Part shown: positions 1 to 9,484 of the stretch, in pieces | How positions within the stretch are numbered: the stretch's first letter is position 1 | Layout of the letters: the number at the start of each line of letters is the position of its first letter | Origin: Paenibacillus gallinarum | GTDB taxonomy: Bacteria > Bacillota > Bacilli > Paenibacillales > Paenibacillaceae | Assembly (NCBI RefSeq): GCF_014836635.1 | Contig: NZ_JACSQL010000001.1 | Location: forward strand, 186,001-250,000 | Direction of reading: 5' to 3' | Length of the DNA stretch: 64,000 bases | Translations under genes and position numbers: made by a program | Notes under the pieces: model-generated | The model's input: only the letters and a program-made list of their open reading frames with translations | Told to the model about the DNA's origin: nothing | Database searches by the model: none

Positions 1-1
1 C

Positions 2-427
2 CGAATTGCTGCACATCGCAGTCAGCGGGAAGATGGAGCATATCTGTGGCATACGATTGAAGAACCGCTTGAGGTAGCTGAGACGCTGGACGGGTTAATG
101 GAGGCGACACTGCCTGTACCCACCATATTACTCGACTGTCTTACCTTGTGGCTCTCTAACGTGCTCATCGCTAAGGAACATGAGGGACCTGACGCAATAA
201 CAGAAGAGATCGACCGTCTTGTCCGTAGTGTTGCTGCTTATCCAGGTCTCATTATTCTAGTAACCAATGAAGTAGGAGACGGAATCGTTCCTGAATATCG
301 ATTGGGCCGGATATACCGGGATTATGCCGGCATTCTGAATCAGCGTATGGCAGCCATCAGCCAGGAGATATTCCTTGTAACCGCTGGTATTGCCATCGAA
401 CTGAAAAGCAAGGAGTATAAAGTATGA
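2..427 (+). CDS. cobU: Adenosylcobinamide kinase / guanylyltransferase, 3' part
   Basis: The gene is cut by the window start; the frame is open from base 2, so only the C-terminal 141 or so residues are present. CobU phosphorylates adenosylcobinamide and then transfers GMP to it, in the late cobalamin assembly pathway. The visible part has the family patterns RIAAHRSQR, an EEP motif and DCLTLWLSN, followed by LVTNEVGDGIVP. The P-loop lies upstream of the window. The stop overlaps the cobS start by four bases (ATGA), which indicates translational coupling in one operon with cobS and cobQ. Identification is firm. Confidence 0.93.
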   Translation, partial: RIAAHRSQREDGAYLWHTIEEPLEVAETLDGLMEATLPVPTILLDCLTLWLSNVLIAKEHEGPDAITEEIDRLVRSVAAYPGLIILVTNEVGDGIVPEYRLGRIYRDYAGILNQRMAAISQEIFLVTAGIAIELKSKEYKV

Positions 428-1257
428 GAGAAAATATAAAAGCGGCTGCGGCCGCTTTTCAGTTTTTATCACGATTTCCGGTGAAAACGCAGCTTGAATT
501 CACTCCAGAACGAATGACGAGAAGCACTTTATTCTATCCGGTTGTTGGCTTATGTATCGGGGCTTGTGTCTGGATCGCTGCTTGGCTCAGTGGATTCTTA
601 TTGCCTCCGGCTCCGTCGGCAGTGCTTGTTCTCACGATCTGGGTATGGCTCACAGGCGGGCTTCATTTAGACGGCTGGATGGACTCTGCTGATGCACTTC
701 TCAGTTACCGAAGCAGAGAACGGATGCTTGAGATTATGAAGGACAGCAGGGTGGGAGCTATGGGTGTAATAGCCTGTGTTCTGCTGCTGATGCTGAAAGC
801 AACGCTTCTATATAGTTTAATGGGACAACCTTTTCTCATTGGGGCAGCGGTCTTGCCTTTTCTATGGAGCCGTTTCTTTATGGTGTATGCCATGGGGAAA
901 TATAAACGAGCTAGGGCAGGAGAAGGTCTGGCAGCAATGTTTGCAGGAGTTCAGAATGAACTGCTTTATAAAGTGGGAGCGGTAACCTTACTTCTTTCTA
1001 CTATCTCCTGCGGTGTATTTCTACTTGCAGCGTATGCTTTAGATGGGCTGCAGTTTACATGGAGTCTGAATATGGGCGTTATATTGTCTGCCTTTTTTGT
1101 TATTCCTCTATTTATATCGGTATGCGGAAAATGGGCTGCGGATCGTATAAGCCATCGCCTTGGCGGACTAACAGGAGATATCTATGGAGCACTTAATGAG
1201 GGGCTCGAAGCAGTAGGGCTGCTCATGCTAGTTATTCTCACTACAGTCATGCACTAA
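424..1257 (+). CDS. cobS: Adenosylcobinamide-GDP ribazoletransferase (cobalamin synthase)
   Basis: A 277-residue integral membrane enzyme that joins adenosylcobinamide-GDP to alpha-ribazole (phosphate). Family signatures are FQFLSRFPV near residue 12, FYPVVG near 37, and the acidic HLDGWMDSAD motif at 81-90, followed by KDSRVGAMG. Hydrophobic segments occur throughout. Length is typical for the family. The start overlaps the cobU stop (ATGA). It fits with cobU before it and cobQ after it as a cobalamin salvage and assembly operon. Confidence 0.95.
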   Translation: MRENIKAAAAAFQFLSRFPVKTQLEFTPERMTRSTLFYPVVGLCIGACVWIAAWLSGFLLPPAPSAVLVLTIWVWLTGGLHLDGWMDSADALLSYRSRERMLEIMKDSRVGAMGVIACVLLLMLKATLLYSLMGQPFLIGAAVLPFLWSRFFMVYAMGKYKRARAGEGLAAMFAGVQNELLYKVGAVTLLLSTISCGVFLLAAYALDGLQFTWSLNMGVILSAFFVIPLFISVCGKWAADRISHRLGGLTGDIYGALNEGLEAVGLLMLVILTTVMH

Positions 1258-1321
1258 GATGAGAAACTGCGCCCTAAGTCATGTTGTTGGTGAATGGTGA
1301 TAAGAGAAAGGGGACTCGCTC

Positions 1322-2995
1322 ATGGAAAATAAAAATACATATCCCGGGAACATAAATAAGGAACAGTATAAAAAGAAAACACAGGATCGAGCCGCTGTTC
1401 TTATGCTTCAAGGAACCGCATCGGATGTCGGAAAGAGCATTGTTACAACGGCGCTGTGCCGCCTTTTTTTACAGGATGGATATCAGCCAGCTCCATATAA
1501 ATCGCAAAATATGGCGCTTAATTCTTATGTCACCCTGGATGGGAAAGAAATTGGAAGAGCGCAGGGAGTACAAGCAGAGGCTTGCGGTTTGCCAGCGACA
1601 ACCGATATGAATCCCATCTTGATTAAGCCAATCAAAGATATGCATTCTCAGATTGTTGTCCATGGGGTACCGAAGATGCAGATGAGCGCGATGGACTATA
1701 GGAATCACTTTTTACCGCAAGCGAAAACTATTGTTCTTGATGCCCTGGATCGTCTGCGGGAACAATATGATATTGTGCTGATGGAGGGGGCAGGAAGCCC
1801 TGCGGAGATAAATCTGAAAGACAGAGATATTGTAAACATGAATTTGGCGGGCTGGGCAGATGCACCTGTCCTGCTGATATCGGATATTGACCGCGGCGGT
1901 GTATTTGCTTCGCTAGTAGGGACACTTGAACTGCTTGAACCGCACGAGCGGGCAAGGGTAAAAGGCTTTATTATTAACAAGTTTCGCGGAGATCTCGCTC
2001 TGTTGCAGCCAGGGCTTGATTGGCTTACGGAACGTACGGGAATTCCAGTACTTGGAGTGCTGCCATATATTCCAGAACTACGTATTGAAGCTGAGGATTC
2101 GGTTGTGCTTGATGAACTGCAATATCGCAGACAAAAAGAGAAAGAACTTGATATCGTCGTCATTCGGTATCCCCGAATTTCTAATTTCACTGACTTTGAT
2201 GCACTGGGCTGGGAGCCTGATGTGGTTGTACGCTATGTCAGTAATGCGGATGACCTTGGCGAGCCGGATGTTATTATACTGCCCGGTACGAAGGATACGA
2301 TCAGCGATCTGGCCTTTCTTAGAGAAAGAGGACTAGACCGTGCGATTACCGAGGGGTGGCGCGAACGTGAGGTCCAGCTTGTCGGGATTTGCGGCGGATA
2401 CCAGATGCTAGGGGAAAGATTGTTTGATCCTTATGCTGTTGAGAGTGAAACAAAGCAAGCGGAAGGACTGGGACTACTGCCGCTTGTCACTACCTTCTCT
2501 AAGGAGAAAAGAACGGTTCGAGTGAAAGGTATAGTTGCGAAAGAGTGTCCACTCCGAGTGGATGAGAATAAGGAAACACGCCCTACGGTAGAAGCATATG
2601 AGATTCATATGGGAATCACAGAAAGTGATGAGTCAGCTCGAACAGCTCGATTACGAAGTGAAGACTACAGACCGCTATTTATTCTGAATACAGAAACAAA
2701 AGAAGTAGAGGCAGATTCTTCTGCAGAAGGAATAGAGAGTGTACACTTGGAAGGATGTGGATCGGCAGATGGAAAAGTATGGGGAACCTATCTGCATGGT
2801 CTCTTTGATAATGATGAATTCAGGCGTACATGGCTTGATGGACTTCGCTTACAGAAAGGACTTCCACCGATTGGTGAAACTTTTCAAGCGGCTGTCTACA
2901 AGACACAGGAGTTTGATCGCGTAGCTGAGATTGTCCGTAACCATCTTGATCTAGATCGAATATATGAAATAGCAGGATTACGTAAAAACAGATGA
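1322..2995 (+). CDS. cobQ: Cobyric acid synthase
   Basis: A 557-residue glutamine-dependent amidotransferase that amidates adenosylcobyrinic acid a,c-diamide to cobyric acid. The N-terminal half is the dethiobiotin-synthetase-like ATPase domain with GTASDVGKS at 31-39 and the diagnostic YKSQNMALNS just after it. The C-terminal half is a class I-like glutaminase domain with GICGGYQMLG near 355 and YLHGLF near 488. An AAAGGGG ribosome binding site lies just before the ATG. It is separated from cobS by 64 bases without a terminator, so it is probably in the same operon. A short variable stretch around residues 445-475 is longer than in many homologues. Confidence 0.95.
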   Translation: MENKNTYPGNINKEQYKKKTQDRAAVLMLQGTASDVGKSIVTTALCRLFLQDGYQPAPYKSQNMALNSYVTLDGKEIGRAQGVQAEACGLPATTDMNPILIKPIKDMHSQIVVHGVPKMQMSAMDYRNHFLPQAKTIVLDALDRLREQYDIVLMEGAGSPAEINLKDRDIVNMNLAGWADAPVLLISDIDRGGVFASLVGTLELLEPHERARVKGFIINKFRGDLALLQPGLDWLTERTGIPVLGVLPYIPELRIEAEDSVVLDELQYRRQKEKELDIVVIRYPRISNFTDFDALGWEPDVVVRYVSNADDLGEPDVIILPGTKDTISDLAFLRERGLDRAITEGWREREVQLVGICGGYQMLGERLFDPYAVESETKQAEGLGLLPLVTTFSKEKRTVRVKGIVAKECPLRVDENKETRPTVEAYEIHMGITESDESARTARLRSEDYRPLFILNTETKEVEADSSAEGIESVHLEGCGSADGKVWGTYLHGLFDNDEFRRTWLDGLRLQKGLPPIGETFQAAVYKTQEFDRVAEIVRNHLDLDRIYEIAGLRKNR

Positions 2996-3042
2996 CATAG
3001 ATAGTTTCTGAAGCGAAGTTTAAAGTTTGGAAAGAAACGATG

Positions 3043-3097
3043 AAAAAGAGTCGCGATGATCCAGAAGTTTGTCTCTGGTAAACGTGGCTCTTTTTTT
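3043..3097 (+). terminator. Terminator after the cob operon
   Basis: A hairpin with arms AAAAAGAGTCGCG and CGTGGCTCTTTTT (two G-U pairs), enclosing an inner CCAGA/TCTGG stem, runs into a T tract. It ends cobU-cobS-cobQ. Confidence 0.8.
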
Positions 3098-3620
3098 AGA
3101 TAGGGTAAGGTAGAGATGAATAAAGTAAACACTGAACGGCTGCTAAATTTCCTCGTGCTATGGAGTTGCTATGATTACTAAATTTATGATAGGTACTGTG
3201 ATCTTTCGTATAACCCATGATGTAATGATCCATCCTATACAAAATGTCAGCCTGTCGAATCATACAATGCAAGAAATGAACTGATTTGAAATTTAGGGAT
3301 AAGGAAAAAAATGTATATTATTTTATCTGACTAACCTGATGTTGAGAGGGCTGTGCGAGAAAAAAATGTGGAAATATGCTGTTGTTAGGCTGTTTGTATT
3401 CTATTTTAATAAAAGTCTACCTGTTTAATTGGTTTTATGATATAGTATGGATTATTATTAAAAATTAACCTAGACGCAAAGACCTAGATTATGCAGATGC
3501 CATTCTTTTATTTGTTTTCCCTATTGGATTAATGGGGTATATATAGGTGATACATGACAGAAGCAATAACCGAGTCTGAACGTTAGAGTTCATTAGATGA
3601 TGTGGAGGGAAATAGTTATC
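3098..3620. other. Long gene-free leader before the cystine carrier gene
   Basis: About 520 bases without a convincing ORF, AT-rich, between the cob terminator and the symporter start. It must hold the symporter promoter; TATAGT near 3441 is a possible -10 element but the -35 is weak. I see no recognisable T-box or S-box. An isolated ACGCAAAG at 3473-3480 recalls part of the c-di-GMP-I riboswitch, but the rest of that fold is absent. Confidence 0.4.
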
Positions 3621-5015
3621 ATGGAAACGTTGCAGGTTATTATCAACGTGGCAGTGATGTTGGTTCTTGTCGGCATCCTGTATCGCATGCAAAAGAAACA
3701 TATTTCTTTTACGAAGCGAGTATTCACCGGCCTTGGTCTAGGACTGGTATTCGGAATTCTTCTTCAAGTTATATATGGAGCTACAACAGGTATAGTGAAA
3801 ACCAGTGTTGACTGGTTTAATATTATTGGGTCTGGATATGTAGGGCTCTTGCAGATGATTGTTACTCCGCTGATTATGGTATCTATTATTTCAGCGATCA
3901 TGAATCTGAAGGGCAATCAGAATATTGGAAAAATGAGTGGTTCTATCATCGGAACACTCCTGATCACAACTGCGATCGCAGCAACCATTGGTATTGGAGT
4001 TACTCAAATGTTTGGTCTTGAGGCTATTAATATCGAAAGTGGTGAAGCGGAACAAGCGAGAGCAGACCGTCTGGAACAGCAGCTTGGCGATGTTCAGGAT
4101 TTGTCCATTCCTCAGCAGGTACTGGAATTTATTCCGACCAACCCTTTTGCTGATATGACGGGTGAACGCCGTACGTCAACCATTGCGGTTGTTATTTTCT
4201 CCGCTTTTGTAGGTGCAGCAGTTCTTGGACTGGATCGTAAGAAACCAGAACAAGCAGATACATTCCGTAAACTTGTCAATTCGTTATACGCAGTTGTTAT
4301 GCGAATTGTTACGTTAGTATTAAGACTGACACCATACGGGATCTTGGCACTAATTACCAAGGTCACGGCAACAACCGATGCCCAGGAGATTCTAAAGCTC
4401 GGGGAATTCGTAATCGCATCGTATGTAGCACTGATTCTGATGTTTATCGTTCATTTGATTCTTGTTACTGTATTTGGATTTAATCCAATTGCTTATACGA
4501 AAAAAGTCATTTCGACTTTGGTTTTCGCCTTTACTTCTCGTTCGAGTGCGGCATCGATTCCGCTGAATATTGAAACACAAACGAAGAAACTCGGTGTATC
4601 CCAAGGGATTGCGAACTTGTCAGCTTCGTTTGGTGCAACCATTGGTCAGAACGGATGCGCAGGGATTTATCCCGCCATGCTGGCTGTAATGATTGCTCCT
4701 ACGGTTGGAGTAACGATGGATTGGCAGTTCTACGTAACATTGGTACTCGTTGTTATGATTAGTTCCTTCGGTGTTGCCGGTGTCGGCGGAGGAGCTACCT
4801 TTGCTTCTCTCATTGTTCTTTCTACGATGAATCTTCCTGTCGGTCTTGCCGGCCTGTTGATTTCGGTAGAGCCACTGATTGATATGGGACGTACTGCACT
4901 TAATGTCAACGGTTCGATGACAGCAGGTCTCGTATCCAGTAAGATGCTGAAAGAAAACGATCAAGAAATTTTCGACAAAGCAAACTTTGATTTGGATTCA
5001 GCACACGAAGGATAA
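3621..5015 (+). CDS. tcyP: L-cystine / dicarboxylate-type cation symporter (TcyP-like)
   Basis: A 464-residue member of the dicarboxylate/amino acid:cation symporter family (DAACS). The N-terminus METLQVIINVAVML, the following MQKKHISF and FTGLGLGLVFGILL resemble B. subtilis TcyP, a sodium-dependent cystine carrier. Later family motifs include the serine-rich TSRSSAASIP with the following ATIGQNGCAGIYPA, and the NVNGSMTAG end region. The start was placed at 3621 rather than 3597 because GGAGGG at 3604-3609 is correctly spaced from it. The gene stands alone between two terminators. Cystine specificity is inferred from similarity; glutamate or another substrate is possible. Confidence 0.85.
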   Translation: METLQVIINVAVMLVLVGILYRMQKKHISFTKRVFTGLGLGLVFGILLQVIYGATTGIVKTSVDWFNIIGSGYVGLLQMIVTPLIMVSIISAIMNLKGNQNIGKMSGSIIGTLLITTAIAATIGIGVTQMFGLEAINIESGEAEQARADRLEQQLGDVQDLSIPQQVLEFIPTNPFADMTGERRTSTIAVVIFSAFVGAAVLGLDRKKPEQADTFRKLVNSLYAVVMRIVTLVLRLTPYGILALITKVTATTDAQEILKLGEFVIASYVALILMFIVHLILVTVFGFNPIAYTKKVISTLVFAFTSRSSAASIPLNIETQTKKLGVSQGIANLSASFGATIGQNGCAGIYPAMLAVMIAPTVGVTMDWQFYVTLVLVVMISSFGVAGVGGGATFASLIVLSTMNLPVGLAGLLISVEPLIDMGRTALNVNGSMTAGLVSSKMLKENDQEIFDKANFDLDSAHEG

Positions 5016-5039
5016 ATTAGTTCTAGTAAAATAAACCTG

Positions 5040-5093
5040 AAAAGGTGCCTCTTTTTATGAGCATGATACTCGTAAGAAGGGGCACCTTTTTCA
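5040..5093. terminator. Bidirectional terminator between symporter and peptidase genes
   Basis: AAAAGGTGCC and GGCACCTTTT form the stem, with A and T tracts on both sides. It can serve the forward symporter gene and the converging peptidase gene. Confidence 0.85.
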
Positions 5094-5127
5094 TTTTCAT
5101 ATATAACAGCTGAGTTATACTTGCAGA

Positions 5128-6219
5128 TTAGCCTAGAATCTGAAGTTCTTTCGGGAAGCTAGTTAACAACTCAACACCGTCCGCAGTCACAATAACTTCA
5201 TCTTCAATCCGGACACCGCCGAGACCTGGGATATAAATACCTGGTTCGATCGTAAAGGCCATTCCTTCGGTCAACAATTCCTGATTCGCACCATGAACAG
5301 AAGGATATTCATGTACATCAATACCAAGGCCATGTCCAAGACGATGGAGGAAGCGATCACCATAGCCAGCATCGATCGTTACTTGTCTAGCAGCCAAATC
5401 AACGGAAGCTAAAGTTACACCTGGTTTCACACTTTCAATTCCTTTTAGATTGGCCTCCAGCACGGTATTATACACCTTTGTCTGTTCAGGAGACAGTTCT
5501 CCAAAAGCAAAGGTACGAGTGATATCAGAAGCATATCCATTGACATATACGCCCATATCAAACATCAGCAGGTCACCGTAAGCAAGTTTACGAGTGCCAG
5601 GCACACCATGAGGGAGTGCAGTGTTTGGTCCACTAAGGACCATCGTATCAAAAGAAGGACCGGAAGCGCCGAGTTTTTTCATTTGGTATTCCATTTCAGC
5701 AACAAGTTCAACCTCGGTCACGCCTTCTTTTACGTGAGTGAGTCCTCTGCGAAGCACTTCTTCAATCATATTAGCGGCAACTTTCATTCGTTCTACTTCA
5801 TGAGGTGCTTTACGAACGCGCAGTTCACGTAGAAGAGGACCGATATCCACAAATTTTTTGGCTTCCGCATATTGAACAAGTTCTTCATATCTGGACAAAG
5901 ATAGATGATCTTTCTCAATTCCGAAACTGTTCATCGTACGTGGAAGGTATTTTTTCAAAATATGATAAGGGTTATCTGTATCTTGATGAGTGACGATATT
6001 TTTTACAGTCGAAGCTGCTGAAGCTGCTTCTTCATCAAGGCTCGGTACAATCAAAGTGGGTTCTTCCCCTTGTACCAGAACAAGACCAAGGAAACGTTCA
6101 TGAGGGTCGCTTGCAAATCCCGTCAGATAGTATACATGTTTTGGATCGGTAATGAGAACGCCGTCTAGTGCATGAGTGGTTATCGCTTGATTCAGTAATG
6201 AGATAGGTTGTTTTGTCAT
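5128..6219 (-). CDS. pepQ: Xaa-Pro dipeptidase (M24 family)
   Basis: A 363-residue cytosolic metallopeptidase of the pita-bread fold that cleaves X-Pro peptides. The five metal ligands are visible: D221 and D232 in FDMGVYVNGYASDITR, H296 in HRLGHGLGIDVHEYP, E325 in FTIEPGIY and E339 in GGVRIEDE. H204 of the LPHG motif is also present. The N-terminal domain (about 1-125) is the usual creatinase-like part with YYLTGF. It stands alone and converges with the symporter gene. Assignment to PepQ rather than another M24 aminopeptidase rests on length and layout. Confidence 0.88.
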   Translation of the reverse strand: MTKQPISLLNQAITTHALDGVLITDPKHVYYLTGFASDPHERFLGLVLVQGEEPTLIVPSLDEEAASAASTVKNIVTHQDTDNPYHILKKYLPRTMNSFGIEKDHLSLSRYEELVQYAEAKKFVDIGPLLRELRVRKAPHEVERMKVAANMIEEVLRRGLTHVKEGVTEVELVAEMEYQMKKLGASGPSFDTMVLSGPNTALPHGVPGTRKLAYGDLLMFDMGVYVNGYASDITRTFAFGELSPEQTKVYNTVLEANLKGIESVKPGVTLASVDLAARQVTIDAGYGDRFLHRLGHGLGIDVHEYPSVHGANQELLTEGMAFTIEPGIYIPGLGGVRIEDEVIVTADGVELLTSFPKELQILG

Positions 6220-6439
6220 TATTCGTTACCGCCTTTTCTTTCAGTATCAATATCTATTATAAAGCTTCTCCACAAAAATCCCAAAAGAGAAAAAAATAAA
6301 TAGATCGATTCCTTGTAATTCTATCATAGTCCTCTTGTTAGATGGCTTTGATCTGCTTGATCACTTGTTTTCTTTTGTGATTCGTTTCTTGTATGATAAT
6401 AGTAAGGCATGTCTGTTTCCACCCGAAAGGATGAATGGA

Positions 6440-7300
6440 ATGAATACAAAAATAGCAATTGTTACCGGTGCCAATTCAGGAATGGGACTAGCCACTTCAA
6501 TGGAACTCGCGCTACAGGGATACCATGTTGTGATGGCCTGCAGAAATGAGGAAAGAGGACGTATAGCTCTGAAAGAAGCGATCACGGCCACGGGATCAAA
6601 ACAGATTGAATTAATGAAGCTGGATCTAGGATCTTTACATAGTATAAGGAGTTTTGTCTCTGAGTTTACAGCCAACCATCCTAAACTTGACGTTCTTATT
6701 AATAATGCAGGTGTTGTCTGTTTAAGAAGAGAAGAGACTTCAGATGGGTTTGAAATGACACTCGGTGTGAATCATCTGGGACATTATTTATTAACACGAT
6801 TGCTGATTCCTTCCCTTAAGGCAGCGGCCGAAGCCCGAGTCATTAACGTTTCTTCAGGCGCTTATAAGGTAGGGAAGATTCACCGGGAAGACCCCAATTT
6901 AAAGAAACGTTATCATGTGATTAAAAGTTATTCGCAATCGAAGCTCGCAAACATATTGTTTACGAGAGAGCTTGCTGAACGCCTTCAAGGGACGAATATA
7001 ACCGTAAATGCACTGCATCCAGGAGCGGTTGGAACGAATATCGGAATTAATCGTACAACTGGATTTGGAACAGCCATTATGGCGATGGTGCGAAAAATCC
7101 CTTCATTCCTTACTCCAGAGGAAGGGGCTAGAACAGCGATTTATCTAGCCGTTCATCCTGAAGTAAAAGGGATCACAGGAGAATATTTTTACGAGCAAGA
7201 AATTCAGGAACTTAAGCCTAACGCATTGGATAAGGAAACAGCTACTTTTTTATGGAACTGGAGTGCACAGCAGACGGGACTGCCTATTGAGATAGAGTGA
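6440..7300 (+). CDS. Short-chain dehydrogenase/reductase, retinol-dehydrogenase-like
   Basis: A 286-residue NAD(P)-dependent oxidoreductase with the classical Rossmann motif TGANSGMG (9-16), NNAG at 88-91, catalytic serine at 138/139, and YSQSK with Y164 and K168. The order and the NVSSGAY, NALHPGAVGT patterns fit the RDH/WWOX-like group of SDRs. The substrate cannot be told. The frame is open further upstream, but GAAAGGA at 6425-6431 is well spaced from the ATG at 6440, whose product starts directly with the fold (MNTKIAIVTG). No operon partner is evident. Confidence 0.85.
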   Translation: MNTKIAIVTGANSGMGLATSMELALQGYHVVMACRNEERGRIALKEAITATGSKQIELMKLDLGSLHSIRSFVSEFTANHPKLDVLINNAGVVCLRREETSDGFEMTLGVNHLGHYLLTRLLIPSLKAAAEARVINVSSGAYKVGKIHREDPNLKKRYHVIKSYSQSKLANILFTRELAERLQGTNITVNALHPGAVGTNIGINRTTGFGTAIMAMVRKIPSFLTPEEGARTAIYLAVHPEVKGITGEYFYEQEIQELKPNALDKETATFLWNWSAQQTGLPIEIE

Positions 7301-7445
7301 AGCGATTAACTAGGAATGGTTCCTAAAGGAATCAAGCCGATTTTCGTATTGATCATTCACAGGTGATTCTGATAATCTAGGGATTATATTTAGAATATGA
7401 GATTGCTGGATGAATGTAAGATACTGGACGTGGGGGAGACTGCAA

Positions 7446-7955
7446 TTGAAGGAACCAACGATTGAATTTAGTTATGCACAGCGGGATGATTTACCTGATA
7501 TTGTTGCTATTTATAATTCTACGATTGCAGGGCGTATGGTGACAGCAGATTTGCAACCGGTTACGGTAGAGAGCCGCATTCCATGGTTTGAAGAACATAC
7601 GCCAGATAAGCGTCCCCTGTGGGTCATGAGAGTGGACGGACAGATTGCAGGTTGGGTAAGTCTGAGTTCCTTCTATGGGAGACCAGCCTATGATGGTACA
7701 GCGGAAGTAAGTGTTTATGTTGATGAAGCTTACCGGGGAACCGGTGCAGGAAGCAGACTCATGGAAAAAATCATTCAAGATTGTTCACGTCTTCAGGTGA
7801 CGACCTTGCTCGGATTTGTATTTGGACATAATAAGCCTAGCCTGCGGTTATTGCAAAAGTTCGGGTTTGAACAGTGGGGATACTATCCTGAAGTCGCTGT
7901 ACTTGATGGAAAAAAACGCGATCTTGCCATCCTTGGCAAGAAACTGGATGCTTAA
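7446..7955 (+). CDS. GNAT acetyltransferase, phosphinothricin-acetyltransferase-like
   Basis: About 169 residues of a GCN5-type N-acetyltransferase. The acetyl-CoA loop appears as the pattern R-G-T-G-A-G-S in YVDEAYRGTGAGSRLM, and the C-terminal NKPSLRLLQKFGFEQWGYYPEVA is typical of the PAT/Bar-like subgroup that acetylates small amines such as phosphinothricin or methionine sulfoximine. The TTG at 7446 was chosen because GGGGGAG (7432-7438) sits seven bases before it; an ATG at 7410 lacks such a site. The true substrate is unknown. Confidence 0.82.
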   Translation: MKEPTIEFSYAQRDDLPDIVAIYNSTIAGRMVTADLQPVTVESRIPWFEEHTPDKRPLWVMRVDGQIAGWVSLSSFYGRPAYDGTAEVSVYVDEAYRGTGAGSRLMEKIIQDCSRLQVTTLLGFVFGHNKPSLRLLQKFGFEQWGYYPEVAVLDGKKRDLAILGKKLDA

Positions 7956-7960
7956 ATAAG

Positions 7961-7998
7961 AAAACTCGCTCTTTCTATGGAGAAAGGCGAGTTTTTTT
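7961..7998. terminator. Bidirectional terminator
   Basis: AAAACTCGC and GCGAGTTTT arms with an inner CTTTC/GAAAG stem and flanking A/T tracts, between the acetyltransferase gene and the converging exporter genes. Confidence 0.85.
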
Positions 7999-7999
7999 G

Positions 8000-8470
8000 T
8001 TATGACTTTACTTTTCTACGGAAGGCTTGGTTAAGCACTTCGGACAGAACTAGTCCAACAGCAATGGTTCCTGCAAGAATCAGAGCTTTTGCTGCGTGTT
8101 CTACTGCTGTTGAATAATCATTCTGTACAAAATACCGCATGGCATTATATGAAAGGCCGCCGGGTACGAGAGGAATAATGCCGGCCACGCTAAAGATAAT
8201 AACAGGTTGTTTGTATTTTCGAGCAAAAAACTGGCTCATAACGCCAATGACCACCGTTGCGGCAAGAGTAGCGGAAACAGCTTGATATCCAGGCTCGATT
8301 ACAAAATAAATAAGCCAACTCAGCATGCCGACCGTTCCGCACGGGATTAACATATTTTTGGGCGCGTTAAAAATCAGGCCGAATAGGAGAGAGGCAATAA
8401 AACTGGTAAGTCCCTGTTCGATGATCGGAATAAGCATAACACCTGAAAACCTCATCTTTCTTTTCATCAC
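8000..8470 (-). CDS. ThrE-type exporter, C-terminal subunit (YjjB-like, DUF3815)
   Basis: A 156-residue membrane protein with four to five hydrophobic segments. The patterns MLIPCGTVGMLSWLIY and PLVPGGLSYNAMRYFV match the C-terminal domain of the threonine/serine exporter ThrE, which many Bacillota encode as a separate gene. It lies directly downstream of the gene for the N-terminal half, with a 36-base gap and the same strand, so the two probably form one exporter complex. Confidence 0.85.
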   Translation of the reverse strand: MMKRKMRFSGVMLIPIIEQGLTSFIASLLFGLIFNAPKNMLIPCGTVGMLSWLIYFVIEPGYQAVSATLAATVVIGVMSQFFARKYKQPVIIFSVAGIIPLVPGGLSYNAMRYFVQNDYSTAVEHAAKALILAGTIAVGLVLSEVLNQAFRRKVKS

Positions 8471-8506
8471 ATATTTATAAAATAATACAAATTATCACGG
8501 CTTGGT

Positions 8507-9328
8507 TTACATTAAGGTAAATACCACAGCAACCCCTGCCCCAATAGCGAAGGCTGTTAAAAAGGCATCCGCCCCTTTGGACAATCCCGATACGAGATGG
8601 CCTGCCATCAGGTCCCGAATTGCATTGGTAATGGCAAGACCCGGAACAAGAGGCATGACAGAGCCGATAATGATCTTGTCGAGCTCTTTACCTGCTCCGA
8701 TATAGACGAGAAACAGGGATAACATTCCAATGATAAAGGAGGCAATGAACTCTGAAAAAAAGCGAACTTGTACAAGTCGCTGAAATAAACTTACGGCAGC
8801 ATATCCTGCTCCTCCGCAAAGAATGGCAGGTAAAAAATCAACCCATTGTCCTTGAAACATAATCGTGAAGCAGCCACTTGCTAGTGCAGCAGCAGCCGTT
8901 CGCATTGGGACACTAAATTGAACGGAAGAACATTCGATATCTTTTAATTTATGGTAAGCTTCGGAAGGATTCAGCTCTTGATTTCCAATCATTCTGGAAA
9001 CGTTGTTGACAGCTGACACCTTGTGAAGATCGGTTGTGCGTTCTGAGATTCGAATAATTTTGGCAGGACTGAGTGAATCGGTAGAGAAAAGAATTCCTGT
9101 CGGAGTTACATAACTATTGGAATTTGGCATTCCGTACGCGGAAGCAATTCGCATCATCGTATCCTCAACTCGGTAGGTTTCAGCCCCACTTTGAAGCATG
9201 ATTTTTCCGGAAAGCAAACACACCTCGATAATTTTAGTCGTTATGTCGTTCATGTCTGTCGTTATCGATGGTTCCAGTTTGTCCAAAATCGTTCTCTCAC
9301 TTTCTTTATGTAGGTTTTGATTACACAT
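8507..9328 (-). CDS. ThrE-type exporter, N-terminal subunit (YjjP-like, DUF1212)
   Basis: A 273-residue protein: a soluble N-terminal part with the family hallmark LQSGAETYRVEDTM, then several membrane spans including MPLVPGLAITNAIRDLMAG. It is the partner of the following gene and together they should export threonine or serine. The start is not certain: no strong ribosome binding site precedes the ATG at 9328, and a second ATG at 9253 (MNDITTK) would give a protein closer to the family's usual N-terminus. Confidence 0.85.
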   Translation of the reverse strand: MCNQNLHKESERTILDKLEPSITTDMNDITTKIIEVCLLSGKIMLQSGAETYRVEDTMMRIASAYGMPNSNSYVTPTGILFSTDSLSPAKIIRISERTTDLHKVSAVNNVSRMIGNQELNPSEAYHKLKDIECSSVQFSVPMRTAAAALASGCFTIMFQGQWVDFLPAILCGGAGYAAVSLFQRLVQVRFFSEFIASFIIGMLSLFLVYIGAGKELDKIIIGSVMPLVPGLAITNAIRDLMAGHLVSGLSKGADAFLTAFAIGAGVAVVFTLM

Positions 9329-9374
9329 TGTATCATAGTTTTTTCATTTTCCATAAGAAACCGAAAACTGCCAA

Positions 9375-9430
9375 AACGCCTGTGTTCTTTGCAATACCGA
9401 TAGGCGGGTATCGTGAAGAAAGCAGGCGTT
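9375..9430 (-). terminator. Long hairpin between regulator and exporter genes
   Basis: AACGCCTG and CAGGCGTT outer arms, then TTCTT/AAGAA and ATACC/GGTAT inner stems, followed on the minus strand by CGTTTTGGCAGTTTT. It probably ends the regulator transcript, though the T tract is interrupted. Confidence 0.6.
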
Positions 9431-9484
9431 ACATACGTGCAATTCATGGAATTTACGAATGATAAATGATCAATAATTTACGAG

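Noticed and set aside
1..424. Cobalamin riboswitch for the cob operon.
   Set aside because: The operon start lies outside the window; nothing of the B12 box is seen inside.
3473..3560. Possible c-di-GMP-I (GEMM) riboswitch before the cystine carrier gene, suggested by ACGCAAAG.
   Set aside because: The partner helices, the second conserved loop and the GGTTACCG-type segment are absent; one short match is not enough.
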